Source of the DNA: Mastigias papua
Taxonomy: Eukaryota > Cnidaria > Scyphozoa > Rhizostomeae > Mastigiidae
Direction: 5' to 3'
Assembly (NCBI GenBank): GCA_964019165.1
Contig: OZ025282.1
Coordinates: 11,547,729-11,611,728 of the forward strand
DNA length: 64,000 nt
Part shown: positions 1 through 11,249 of the stretch, piece after piece
Layout: each line of letters starts with the position of its first letter
Numbering within the stretch: position 1 is the first letter of the stretch
The notes under the pieces: model-generated
The model's database searches: none
The model's input: only the letters and a program-made list of their open reading frames with translations
What the model was told of the DNA's origin: nothing
Made by a program: the position numbers and the translations under genes

Positions 1-115
1 CATGCTTCGCATCCGTATACCAGGATTGGTTCGATGTAACTTTTTAGTACTCTCTTTCTTGTTTCCAGTGATAGATTGATGTTTGTTAGTATATGTTTCA
101 TTTTGTGGAAGGTCG
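1..115 (-). pseudogene. LINE reverse transcriptase fragment (thumb region), runs off the window edge
   Basis: Read on the minus strand, the first ~115 bases give an open stretch with the motifs LSLETRKRVLK and YIEPILVYGCEA. This is the well conserved region just after the RT palm in many APE-type non-LTR retrotransposons, where 'YG(C/S)E(A/T)W' follows a string of basic residues. Only this piece lies in the window and the frame breaks upstream, so it is a remnant. RTE-like or CR1-like membership cannot be decided from so short a piece. Confidence 0.6.
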
Positions 116-459
116 TAATATGCAATGCTATATTATTCTGGAGCATACTAGCATTTAATGTCTGGAAGCAATAAAAGGTTCTGTTGGCTCATTTGCATTC
201 GAGCCCCCGACGTACCTCACGAACAATTAATACAAATCGGCACTTCTGAGGCCGTTTGCAAGCACTGAGAGTCCAAAATATCTAACAACGAAATGTGAGA
301 CGTCCTAATAAAATATATCAGTACTTCTACAAGCTGGTAAATATCTGTCCAAATCTTCTAACTATAGCTCCAATCTAACAATTACAAATTAGTAGACCCA
401 CATAACACTGTTCATGTTTCATTGATGTAGGGTGCATGTTTAGCCCGCAATTATCTCTA

Positions 460-690
460 GGAGGAACAAGGCTGCTTAATGTACCTGATAGTGGAAGATC
501 TGGTCAAGAATAGAAACATTTGCTGAAAGATTATCAAGATTTTCAGATACCCATGTCTCTGTAAAGTCTGCTACTGTAAGGTGCCATGATGTCTTAGATA
601 AGAAATAGCGATTGTATAGCTGGAAATTATATTTTGGATGCAAAGTTAAGGGATCTATTTTTGACATGATATTGCCTACAGTTTAAGAAA
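460..690 (-). pseudogene. Fragment of R2-superclade LINE (same family as the 41-kb plus-strand copy)
   Basis: A 63-codon minus-strand frame contains YNRYFLSKTSWHLTVADF and TWVSENLDNL. These match, residue for residue in large part, LYHRFVLSKISWHFTIADL and TWVVENLDNI of the long LINE ORF at 40968-42603. It therefore represents the region between the RT palm and the zinc-binding/endonuclease region of that family. No other part of the element is visible next to it, and the frame is broken after 'SANVS'. An old fragment. Confidence 0.6.
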
Positions 691-699
691 ATGTTCTTG

Positions 700-1650
700 T
701 TTATGGACGACATTTGACATGTCTAGTCAAAGTATCTACAAAGATAACGAAAGGAATCGCTAAGTTGAACGCAGGGAACTAATTCACTATTGGTTGAAAG
801 TTTGAGTAGGTATTGGGTTGATCTTGTTAATGATGTTTTAATTCCAAAGGCTACACATTTGTCTGTACTAGGGGGCTGATTATATGAGAGTTTTCAGCCC
901 TGATTGGAATCTCTGCCCTGCTACTCGGGCTGAGAACTCAGCTCCCTTCTCCTGTACTCTCTTTGTCAAACTAAGTTTGCGATTACATGAGAAAATAATT
1001 CCCAGCCTCGGCTAGAATTTCAACCCTCCTTTAGCTAGGCGGGCTGGGATTTCCAGCCGGTTGAAGGTGATGAGAGTTGTCATGTAATCAAAATTTTCTT
1101 CCTGCCCAGGTGGAGAATTAATGCTAGCGCACGAGCATTTTTTGTACCGTCCCGGCAGTAATAAATAGGTTAGCATGAAGTTTAAAGCTTTATACTTTGG
1201 CATTCATGTGATATAATTGAAGATTTTTGAGAGTTATTACTTTCTTTCTGTAATTTGTTATCCTATTATTTCTTAGATGAGTAATCCATTTCATTTTCAA
1301 TAATTTGTAAACCCATTGAGATGAGTCGGTATCAAATGATATGTGAATAAATCCTGTGACATGACATATGGGACTTTGAGAAAGGCCAACAGCTTTAGTA
1401 TTAAATTATGAAGACTGTCCAGACAAAAACTTCTACTTGAGATTTCTACTCAAGTGCTATTCTGCTTGAGAAATCAAGACAAAAAAGAATTAGAACAGGT
1501 TAAGCAACTGAACATCCCATTGAAGATCTGAAATCCTAGTAAAATCTGAATAACACTTTGATATAATTCCATTCAAACTGATTCTGCAAGGATCTATTTT
1601 TCTATTTACTCTTATACTCCCCAATGGCATAAAGTTACATTACGAAAAAA
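700..1650. other. No gene seen; MITE-like interspersed repeat at about 865-1110
   Basis: No supportable coding frame. From ~865 to ~1110 the sequence has several GGGCTG/CAGCCC pairs and repeated 'attacatgag'/'catgtaatc' phrases on both strands, which looks like a short inverted-repeat interspersed element. Exact ends and target duplications are not clear to me. Confidence 0.3.
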
Positions 1651-1677
1651 TATAGCTACAAGCAGAGCGTCGACCTG

Positions 1678-1792
1678 GTGGGGGCTGGGGGCTGGGGGCT
1701 GGGAGCTGGGAGCTGGGGGCTGGGAGCTGGGGGCTGGGAGCTGGGGGCTGGGGGCTGGGGCTGGGAGCTGGGGGCTGGGGGCTGGGGCGTCA
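1678..1792 (+). repeat. G-rich minisatellite, GGGCTGGGAGCTG-type units
   Basis: Eight or more imperfect 7-14-bp units built from GGGGGCTG and GGGAGCTG run without interruption. Both strands stay open through it, giving Gly/Trp/Ala/Leu-rich or Pro/Ala/Ser-rich low-complexity peptides. These are a consequence of the repeat and I do not call them genes. The G-runs are dense enough for quadruplex formation on the plus strand (inference). Confidence 0.85.
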
Positions 1793-2179
1793 GCTTCCCC
1801 AATTATTGCCGGCTTAGCGATTCTTGTAGTATTTATCACGCAATTTTATTGTTTGTAGCGTCTCATTATTTGCATGTATCTCACACACATTTTAGCTCGC
1901 ACGCACTTCAGCCATCAACTGTAAATTGATCATGATGCCTAGATGGACGAGTGGTCTTTAGAGTTATAGTAGAGAGTAGACATTAGACAAGCTATTGGCT
2001 TTATCTTCATTCAAATGCCTGTACAAATAGTTCGGCTAGGAGACTCACGTCCTTACCATTGAACCTCCTAACATGTCCAACTCTAAACTCTCTTACTCGT
2101 TATATTTCCAGGGAGAATGATTTGATTGCACAAGCATAGTAATTACGACATGCAATCATCACGCTGCGGAAATCTAACC

Positions 2180-2886
2180 AAATATAGTAATATAGGAAAG
2201 CTATTATATTCTCGAACTTTCTAGCATTCTGATATAATGCTGGATTAAGTCTTTACTCCTACTCTTGAAGTTCGCTTCGTTTACCTTGACATCTAGTGTC
2301 ATTGACAGGGTCTGGCATAAGAGACTTAACTATAAAATCAGGAGATTTGATGCTTCAGGGAATTTATTGTTACTCCTCCAAAGTTTCTTGTCAAATAGAA
2401 TACAGAGGACTATTTTGAATGGCCTGGTTTCCATTTGGGGAAATGTTTCTTAATATATGTAAATGATCAGGCAAAAATTTGAAATATAACGTTAAACTTT
2501 CTGCAGACGACAAGCCACTTTTCATGGTCGTACATGGTCCAAACTCAGCTGCTGGTTACATAAATCACGATCTTGACCAAATTGCATTATGGGCCATATA
2601 CAATAATTTGAGCATTGCCTTTAATCCCCTGAAGCAGGCCGTTGAATTAGTTTTTTCAAAGAAAGAAGTGAAAACTAATCATCCTGTGATCCTTTCTAAT
2701 TCATCATCTGTATCGACAGTTGATGAACATAAACACTTAGGTATAATACTAGACTCCAAAGTTTCTTTCTCACCTCGCATACAAGTAGGTATAAACAAGG
2801 CAAGAAAAGTAATTGGCATGTTGAGGTTCATTTCTAAATATCTCCTCAGACATACACTGAATGATTTGTATAAATTGTAAGTAAGT
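2180..2886 (+). pseudogene. Non-LTR retrotransposon RT, first part (split by a hAT-type insertion)
   Basis: RT motifs appear in two frames: DRVWHKRLNYKIRRFDASGN then FLSNRIQRTILNG (palm, around motif A and the following helix), and after a frame break SADDKPLFMVV (the catalytic (A)DD) and DEHKHLGIILDSKVSF (LGI motif after the palm). This is a CR1/jockey-type non-LTR RT. The frame runs to 2877 and continues without loss at 4996 after the intervening insertion. Several frame breaks and missing pieces make it a dead copy. The 5' end is not clear. Confidence 0.75.
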
Positions 2887-4995
2887 CAGGCGCGGATCCA
2901 GACTATAGCGAACGTAGCTCTAGCATCAGTCAGATTTTTGAGGAAAGTGTACACAAAAGTTTTGAAAAGTATTCCTTCACCCAACTGCTACATCGAAGCG
3001 ATACATAGGACATTATTTCTTCAATAAATATAAACGGGATCTGCTATGAATTCATTGAATAGGAAATTACAACAGTATCCATACGGTATGCCTCCCGCTA
3101 CTCTGGCGTAAATTCGAAGGGACTCCCAAGACTTTCGCTAGCAACTGTTCTCTGTCATCATGAGGAATTGCCTCAATGACACCACTAGTCCGTAAATTTC
3201 CTCTTGAGCGCAACAAGCTCTGGCGCGAGCAACAGTCGGTTCAAACTTGCCAATCAGAATCCGAGTTGACTGATGCTCAAATGTTGCAATCCAATCACAA
3301 GCATAGTTGACTGTTGCCCAAAAATCTAAAAATAAACTGACTTTGACATATGTAAAATACTGGTTACCAACGAAACTCGATTCCAACTGCCAGCCGGAAT
3401 AGTGGAATTTTTGTGTTTGTGATAATGACAGATACGTCTCAAACTATCTTGAAAAGGTGAAAAGTCTCATAAAAGACGAGGCACTATCAGGTGCAGAAAG
3501 AGAGGGTCTTTTATAAGAATGCACAATTTTCCAGGGAAGACGTCAACGTAACATACAGGATGAAAGTGTAGAGTCTGTAGTTGCCAAAATCCTAACTTTC
3601 ATGAGCAGCGAATCTTGATTCAGTATAGGTAAATGACCGCTGAATCATAATGTAGTCAGATTGCATGAGGTTTTTAGGCCCCATTCGCCATTGTAGTCCT
3701 TAGTTTGAAGCAGATATACAGAGAATCCCTTGTTCTGCCTCTGCTACGACAAGCAAGAGGAAGTTCCCTAATTAAATGGTGACTGACAAAATGATACCAA
3801 AAGAAAACTAATGTTGGATACAAAAATGAAAATCTTTAATTCCATGCAGAATTGACTATAACCAACACCAATAATCATATTCTCAAAGTTGTGCTGGTAT
3901 CATATTAACTCACAAGAATGCTTTTCAGTATGTGTTTACTATTATTCTGTAAGCTGTAAGCTGTGCCTGCTATACTACCTAATATTTTGCTTGTTTACCA
4001 GAAAACTAACTCTGCACACGAAAATACCAATACCAAGCTTAATTTGTAGCATCAAGTTCAATTAAAAAGTTTCAATTGTGAATATCAAGAAACAAATCTT
4101 TTGGATAATCCAATTCGGTTAAATGGCTCAGAATGTTGTAATGTACAAGATATCAATTTGAAGATAAAGTCAGATTTTTTCACTTTCCAAAATCCAGAAC
4201 TTCTGGTGATGAGACTTGCCTATACAGCCTGCTCTTTGGCACCAATTGGTAATGAAAATTTGGCAGTGTATTAGAGATATTTGACAAGTATTGAGTTATG
4301 AAGATGTTCACAATTTTATGCATCTTATCCTATCCCACATATATTCAATTCAGACAGCCTTGCCAACATTCAAATCATTTATGCCATGTGATTTTATCTG
4401 TTGATTCAGCCGATTCTCCCCATAGAAGTTATATTTCTGGCATATGTATCTGTAGCTGCTTTAAGGGTCTTAAAGGTGCAGGGGTTTCATGTCTGAGACA
4501 TCTGGTTTACATTAGTTATTTTTTGTTTATTCTCTTTTTTCATTGGATTTTCTTAGAGATCATATTATGTAATTGCTGTAAGTGGCTGTGGTAGATGAAA
4601 GTTGATCACAAAATATCCTTTACAGCAACGGCAGTCACAGGAGAAATTATTTCATGATATAAAAAAGAAAAAGCTGTAGTGAATACCGATAGTATTAAAA
4701 TTCATCATTTCTAAGCATTCTTACTTTTTAAATTGTACTGGACCAGAGATAGTTTGCAAATATCCTATTCAAAGAAAGCAGTGTACACAGCATTTTGATT
4801 TACGAAATCAGTAAATACCAGTTTGCCAAACCTGCCTTTCATCTAAGCACAACAAATAATAGTATAAAGTTCATAGCACTCTAAATATTTGCATTTGTAT
4901 TACAGTTAAGAGAACTGACCACACCCAATTTAATTGACCACACCCATTTATATGTTGTTGAGCTACAGTCAGATTTTATCCTGGATCCGCGCCTG
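2887..4995. mobile_element. hAT-type DNA transposon insertion, about 2.1 kb, no transposase seen
   Basis: The element begins CAGGCGCGGATCCAG (2887-2901) and ends CTGGATCCGCGCCTG (4981-4995), perfect 15-bp terminal inverted repeats starting with the CAG typical of hAT elements. It interrupts a LINE RT frame exactly between the Leu codon at 2875-2877 and TATGTAAG at 4996-5003. The left flank carries TAAGTAAG one base from the element end, an imperfect 8-bp target duplication as hAT transposases make. No frame inside resembles a hAT transposase, so it is non-autonomous or decayed. The 82-codon minus frame at 3138-3386 is unsupported. Confidence 0.75.
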
Positions 4996-5804
4996 TATGT
5001 AAGATCCCATCTAGATTATGGTAATGTAATTTATCAAATACCGCAAACAGTAGATGACTCTGAAAACAACATGTTGAGTAAACCAGAACCTATCTAATGT
5101 CCTACTGCCCTAGCAGTGACAAGAACGTGGAAAGGAACGTCTCGATATAGGCTATACAAAGAACTAAGATGGGAATCACTAAGCACTAAAAGTTGCAGTA
5201 GACGACTTGTCCTTTTTACAAATTTACGAATAACTTAACTGCTGTTTACACAAGGGATCCTATTCCACTATTTCACCCAAATAATTACTCTCTTGAAATC
5301 CGCAAATTGTTGGGCATTTAATGACAAGAACAGAAAAATTCAAAGCTAGTTTCTACCCTGACTCTTTGTCCGAATGGAATAAATTTAGTCCCGAAATAGG
5401 AGAATTATTTTCTCAAATCAGGCCTCCTGCTAATACCGTATATGGTATTCACAATCAAAAAGGTGTTGCATATTTAACTTAGTTAAGGGTGGGGCTAAGC
5501 AAACTCAATTTCCATAAATTCAAATATAATTTCAAAGATACAGGTAATCCGATGTGTCCACTAAACGATGACAGAAGACAAGGAACACTTCTTGCTGCTC
5601 TGCAATTCTTTCACTGAACATAGACGGAATCTTCTTGCTGGTGTCAATGATGTACTCGAATCTTATGAATATTCTATCACTTCAGAAATCAATATGTTGC
5701 AACTTCTTCTATATGGAAGCAAACATTTGTCTTCGAAAGCTAATGAGTTAAACTTAAATTTAACCTTTACGTACATTTCTGAAATAAAACGCTTTGGTTA
5801 AAAG
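4996..5804 (+). pseudogene. Non-LTR retrotransposon RT, second part and 3' coding end
   Basis: Continues the RT of 2180-2886: YVRSHLDYGNVIYQ (RT thumb) directly after the insertion, then ALAVTRTWKGTSRYRLYKEL, and finally the frame at 5568-5801 with KEHFLLLCNSFTEHRRNLL and a tail ending ISEIKRFG. That end is the usual 'H-x-L-C-x-F' zinc-like C terminus of CR1/jockey-related ORF2 proteins. Frameshifts and stops occur, for example near 5095 and 5320. No poly(A) or microsatellite tail is evident after the stop at 5801. Confidence 0.75.
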
Positions 5805-6100
5805 GATATCGGTTTCTATAAGTATCATATTGTCTGGTGTATAAATCGAGTTTTCGGATCCGAAGTTTTGGGTCAAAATAAGGAATCGACTTATACACCG
5901 GGTATCATTTAAATACAATTTGAACATCAGCATTCAAAAATTTTCCTTTGTTCTCTGTATTAGTAATAAGTTTTTATTAATGTGCTGGGTATCTTGCAAC
6001 GAAATATATGGTATCAATATCCATTCATTTTTCATTGTAGAGGAGTACGATGTTGCCACTTTTTTTAAACCTGTGATTTAAATTACCATTGGCAATTGCT
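5805..6100. other. No feature seen
   Basis: AT-rich; likely holds the 3' untranslated end of the preceding LINE fragment. A short near-palindrome 'tatcatattgtctggtgtataaatcgag…cgacttatacaccgggtatcat' lies at about 5823-5908. No coding signal. Confidence 0.4.
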
Positions 6101-6104
6101 CAAA

Positions 6105-6235
6105 TTGTGATGAACTTCACCAAATGCATCTTTAAGATCCAGCATAGTGATGAGTAGGGAGCGTTTCTTGATACGTGCTTTATTGATTATATTTGACATC
6201 TGAGTTGTATGTTCCAGATTTAAAGTATTGGTGTT
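6105..6235 (-). pseudogene. LINE RT palm fragment, minus strand
   Basis: On the minus strand the frame reads MSNIINKARIKKRSL, then ITMLDLKDAFGEVHHN. The LDLK(D/N)AFGEVHH string is a typical motif A neighbourhood of non-LTR RTs. Nothing else of this element is recognisable on either side. It is a different family from the neighbouring plus-strand LINEs, to judge by the motif wording. Confidence 0.55.
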
Positions 6236-6394
6236 CTATGTTTTAGGTTAATCTGCATTGTATGTGGTATCATTCTATGTTTGATGTTGCTTGTTAAAAT
6301 CACTTGTTTGTGTAAAATCCTGTTGTTAGTTAACTCCGGAGTAGTGTCAGTATCAATGCACTTAGAATACGCATTAGAATAGAGAAACAGATTG

Positions 6395-9180
6395 AGAAGA
6401 TGAAAAGAAAACTGTCATGTCAAAAGAAGAGAACCGTCTGAAAAAGTCAAAGAAAAGAAATGGAATTAAGGGGAAGTGCGACATCAAAATAAACGAAGAT
6501 TTTGAATCTATAATGGAGATCATTAAAATTAAATATTTAAGTGAAAGCTCAGCGACTGTGAAGGTATACCAAGAGAAGCAAGCAATACAATCAAAAGTAC
6601 AGAGAAGAGGTAAAGAAGAAATTAAAATACAGAGTCCACCAAGCAGAGAAGGGAACAGTGTCAGAGGTGCACCTTGGGAAAAGAAAAGCACCATAATGAC
6701 AAAGCACATTGGATAACTGGACAAGAAGCAAGATACGGACAAGTAGGGATCCAAACATAGAATCTAATAAAGAAGGAAGAGGTTCATGACGCTATTAAAA
6801 AGTCATGTAACTGGAAGTTGCCAGGTGTAGAAGCTACACCAAATTTTTATCTGAAACAACTAACAGCAACTCATGATGCACTAACAACAGCATATTACAA
6901 AGGAATCGACGACCCAGAAGATTTGCCAGAGTGGTTTACTACAGCTCGCAATTTTGTCACACCTAAGAGTGATGAAACTGATAAGCCAAAATTGAAGGCC
7001 AATAGCTTGCTTACCTATATTATGTAAAGTATTGACTCCAATTATGTCAAAGCGCAGTAATACACATCGTATCCTAGCAAATAATATATTGCCGCAAGAG
7101 CAAAAAGGTTGTGCAAGGAATTCTTATGGATGCAATGATCAACTTTGTTTACATCAGTCAAAGATCTACAATAACAACACATGATTAATACCTCAAGGAT
7201 AATACATTGCAACCTTGAGGCTAAACAGAAAACGTGTACATAAATAAACTTTAAGATCTAACATATATATGTACCTATTATCACTGCCAAAAGTCATGGA
7301 ACACTTACATTACACCCATTTATATTACTTTTAGCTCATAGATGTACCATGTCAATATAAACTGCATTGTCTAATAATCAACTTCATATGAACAAAGCGA
7401 TAATTGAAGATTGCAGAAGGAAGAAGAAGAACTTAAATGTAGCTTGGATAGATTACAGAAAAGTTTACGAGAGTGTCCCACACAGTTAGATTTTCAAAAC
7501 GATGTCAATCAATAAATTTAACCACAAAATGGTAAATTTCATGGCGATATCAGTTAAGTCAAGTAACGCTACAATGGATCTGCATGCATCACGTACAGGA
7601 TCTTATCACAACAGGAAAGATCAGTATCAAACAAAGGTATTTCAAGGGATTCTCTCTCAGCTTTAGTATCACGATTAGTATTAGTGCCGTCAACATCAGA
7701 AATTAATTCTAATGGATATGGGTGCAAGATGAACAGGAAGAGTGTGCAATTACTATGCTGTTGTATATCGACGATCTGAAACTCTGCGTTTCCAGCAATG
7801 ATCAACCGCAAGGACAAATACGAACAGCTTAGGGAGGACATGAAAGTGCCTTTTGGCTTAGATAAATGTGCTGTAGCGAAACCCATGAAGCAAAGACTCT
7901 ATTGACAGAAAAGCGTGTTTTCTTCTTTCGCTTCTTCACTTTTTCCAACTTTTAGCCACTATCACAATCCTAACGCAATAATACACCATCACCATTCAAA
8001 CTCAATATCATACTACAACTCCCACGTGACTCCCACTGCTATAACCTTACTGATTGTCCAATCAACGCAAAACGACACAGCAGTGAATTTCATAATACAA
8101 CCTCGTTTTAACTTAATCCTTTTTCCATAACGTCGTAGATCAAAATCATCATTCAAACAGGGCAAACTTATTACCATTGGAAATATAGAGCTGGATAAAG
8201 TAGCAGGTATAAATGAATTAGATCCAGATAGCGGATATAAATACCTAGGAGTAGATGAAAGTGATGGCATACAGCATTCTATAATGAAAGAGATCAGAAA
8301 AAGTGCTGTAGGAGAGTGAGACTAATATGGGATCAGAGTTGAGTGGAAAAGGCAGAATATAAACAGTTTGGCAATACCAATTGTTTTGGAATAATCAATT
8401 TGAAATGCTCTCAGCAAAAAAATTTAATTCAAAGGGAAGGAAAATCTGGACATTGCACGGGATATTAAACCTAAAATCCGATGTTGACAAAACTTACATA
8501 GCCAGGAAAGGAGGTAGACAACTGATGGAGATAGAGGGTGTATATAAAGTGGTTATAGTAAGTGTAAACTATTATCTTGAAAACCTTAGAACATTTGTCA
8601 AGTTATATGATTACGCATGAGAAGACGAAGCCAAAGTATTTAATTAATTGAACTGACAAAAATATCGAAAGAAAAATCACAAATTTGAACTTTACACCTA
8701 ATCCAAATACCCCTGTAGCAGAAAGTTTAAAAATTGAAGGAAGAATACAGGAATACAGGAAGAACTTGTGAAGATGAAGAATAGTAGATGGCATAGTAAA
8801 CAGTTGTACGGAAAGTACCCCTCGCTTATTGGGGAATTGCATGTTGATTGTCAAACTAGAAACAATTGGCTCAGATCAGACATCAAAGAGGACACAGGGA
8901 TTATTGTCAGCAGTGCAAGATCAAGCTCTATGCAAGCAAAACTATCAGAAACATATAGCTGGTAGTGAAATTGATAGTAGATGCAGAATGTGTTACAAAC
9001 GGTCTGAAACAACTAATCATATAACATCAAAATATGAAGCATTAGCAAAGGTAGAATGCATTGAAACAGACAATAAAGCTGCGGAATTTGTACACTGGGA
9101 TATTTGTAATGACCTAGGAATCAAGACAGCAGACAATTGGTATGAGCACCAATCAGACACTGTTCTTTGCAAGTAAAACT
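6395..9180 (+). pseudogene. Degenerate R2-superclade LINE with RT and zinc/endonuclease C terminus
   Basis: Fragments appear in order on the plus strand. A basic coiled region is at 6417-6716. The fingers motif PEWFTTARNF with LKANSLLTYI is at 6818-7027, followed by ILPQEQKGCARNSYG near 7085. Next comes NLNVAWIDYRKVYESVPHS (motif A) near 7430. The C-terminal region at 8829-9176 has CRMCYKRSETTNHITSK (C-x2-C-x7-H with the last Cys lost) and EFVHWDICNDLGIKTADNWY. These parallel the nearly intact element at 37309-40687. A foreign or lost stretch sits at ~7165-7380. Many stops and shifts: a dead copy. Confidence 0.75.
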
Positions 9181-9224
9181 TCAAACATGGATTCATGATC
9201 GTCATATAGTAGAGCTCTTTGCTT

Positions 9225-10170
9225 ACTCTATCTATGTTGTCATTTGCTGCTTTCCCACAGAAAAATCAAGTCAAAGGGAAGTATTTGAACGTTGATGCAA
9301 TGAAAGATTTATATATTGCTTTTGCCTTTTTGAGACCTATATATCTAGCAACCATGGCAAAAGCGCTGACTTTTCGATTGACTTTTACACATAGAGCTTT
9401 GATATGGCTTTTAAAGTTTAACTTTGAATCAATTATGACACCAGGTAATTTCACCTCATTATATGTAGGTATTCCGTCATAATGCACTTAAACGGTTTGA
9501 GTCAAATCTTATTGGGGCAAATCCAACAAAAGTTCAAGTAATTTGTATGCGTCTTAAAAAGAACCCAAATTTGAGTTTAGAAATAATTTCTTGCTTGGCA
9601 ATCATTGATTCGAAATCACGAGATAGTGCATAAATTATATTATCTTCAGCAAAACTGCATATCGCATAAAACTCTATTGCATGAATATATCATTACTCTA
9701 CCGAAAACATTGAAAAGCAAAGGATCTAGCACATATCCTTCAGGGACACATGATTTAACATCAAGCCAGCTGCTATATGTCGACATTATCTTTAAACGTT
9801 GTTTTCTTGATGTCAAGTAATTATATATCATTTGGAGCCTAGATAGGCTGAGGCCATATACACGCAGTCTTGCAACGAGGAGATCATATGGTAGACAATC
9901 ATATGCTTTTAATAAGTCAGTTAGCACTGTTCCTTTTACGCCTTTGTCGTCTAAGCATTGTTTGCACAGTTCAACTAGTCTTAACAGAGCGTGTTGTGTA
10001 CTATATCCTTCCCTGAAGTGACACAAAAGGTCTGACAACTTTGGATCAGTGAAAGGCAGCATTTGTGAATGCATAGTCTTTCAAATACTTTTGACAGGGC
10101 AAACAGCATACTTGTTGGTCTAAGATCTTTCTTACATGTCGCATCTTAAGCCACCCCTCATTATGATGGA
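9225..10170 (-). pseudogene. Non-LTR retrotransposon RT fragment, minus strand
   Basis: The 142-codon frame at 9646-10074 contains FREGYSTQHALLRLVELC, LTDLLKAYDCLPYDLLVARL (motif A) and SWLDVKSCVPEGYVLDPLLF, which corresponds to the GVPQGS(V/I)LGPLLF motif B with changes. The frame at 9266-9487 supplies the next part: VKLPGVIIDSKLNFKSHIKALCVK and a thumb segment ending ASTFKYFPL. The catalytic 'ADD' block between them is lost or frameshifted. This is a third LINE type in the first 10 kb, related to jockey/CR1-like RTs. Confidence 0.75.
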
Positions 10171-10174
10171 TGAA

Positions 10175-11140
10175 CTTTTAGGTATTCTGGAGCTAAATCC
10201 TGGATGGAATGTTGCTTACGTTTGACAAGGCTGTAGAGTAAAAGTGAAAATATTGATGATCGCTTTGGTAGCAATCTCGCTGCTCATTTGCAGTATTTGC
10301 CGAAAAATGCATTTTTCAGTAAAAATGATAGAATTTGCTGACAAAAACGCAAATTTTGCCGACGATATTGTTGAGAATAATTCTTCAATCTCGCTGGTAC
10401 AAGGATTGTAGAACCAAGTACAGAAGTTTCACTCCAAGAAATACAACTCTGTTACATTTTCTCTAATTCATGACTATTCTATCACTCTACTTCTCTCTCT
10501 ACATCTCTCTTAATTTGCTAAATCAATCAGGGTTTTTTATACATGTAGCTAGGAAATTACGTACGAATAGTTTAAAATTACTAACCAATGAAATTGAACT
10601 AGGAAGATAATGCGACGTAAATAGTTGTTTTGATAAACATTAATCATAACTTTCCCAGGTTAGTCATTTCCCTAAGTTATTCTTACACTATTGTTATGCG
10701 TGTGAAAACGAGACTATTACGTCTTTACATCATACAAACACGAAGAAAATATATTACGTTAGCAAACTATATCGGATAGTTAGCTTATATCTACGAGACA
10801 CAGCTATGCGTGCTTCTACGTATAGAAGTGACTGCGATAGCCCTGCTGGATGGTGGTTTTCCCAACAGATATGTTTTTCTAGGGGGTGTGAATCCTCTCA
10901 TGCTAACTTCTTGACTGTCCTGGTGATGGTTTGCAAGTCATTTGAATGGTAAAATATATTTGATTTAAATGCAAAATGACGATTCTATGTCTGCCAATGT
11001 ACCAAATGGCGACAACTTTTCAGTATTAGGGTACCGACGGGGTGTGGTCAAAGATTGTTGGCAGGTAGGTAGCTGTCCTCACGAAGCCCTATAGCGCCAT
11101 CCTTCCTACTATAAACGTTATTGTTTTGGTAAAAGAAAGC
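10175..11140. other. No gene seen; diverged repeat shared with 11490-11610
   Basis: At 10190-10290 the text 'attctggagctaaatcctgg…gatgatcgctttggtagcaatctc' is a diverged copy of 11490-11600 ('attttggagctaaatgctgg…gatgatcaatttggtggcattcc'). In the second copy the plus frame reads YFGAKCW, which recalls the 'YxGAxxWN' box near LINE 3' ends. Otherwise nothing supportable. Confidence 0.35.
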
Positions 11141-11145
11141 GCAAA

Positions 11146-11241
11146 CATGGCTTTAAATGATATAACCAAAGCAGTGACTTGGGTGGATGGTTTTATCTGT
11201 TTAGTTCCCTCACTAATTCTCAAAGCGACAAATTTTATTTG
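11146..11241 (+). CDS. Possible small ORF or first exon (unconfirmed)
   Basis: An ATG in good context (aaacATGG) opens a 31-codon plus-strand frame beginning MALNDITKAV that contains a hydrophobic stretch (FICLVPSLILKA). Upstream 100 bases are less AT-rich than the surroundings. Downstream there is an acceptor-like 'tttgtaaatcttgtag' at 11283-11298 followed by an open frame to 11475, and another hydrophobic plus frame at 11805-11990. No chain of splice phases could be made convincing. Not recognised; may be chance. Confidence 0.15.
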
Positions 11242-11249
11242 ATATCGTT

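Noticed and set aside
3138..3386. 82-codon minus-strand frame inside the hAT-type insertion
   Set aside because: No similarity to a transposase, no splice support, and composition typical of random open frames.
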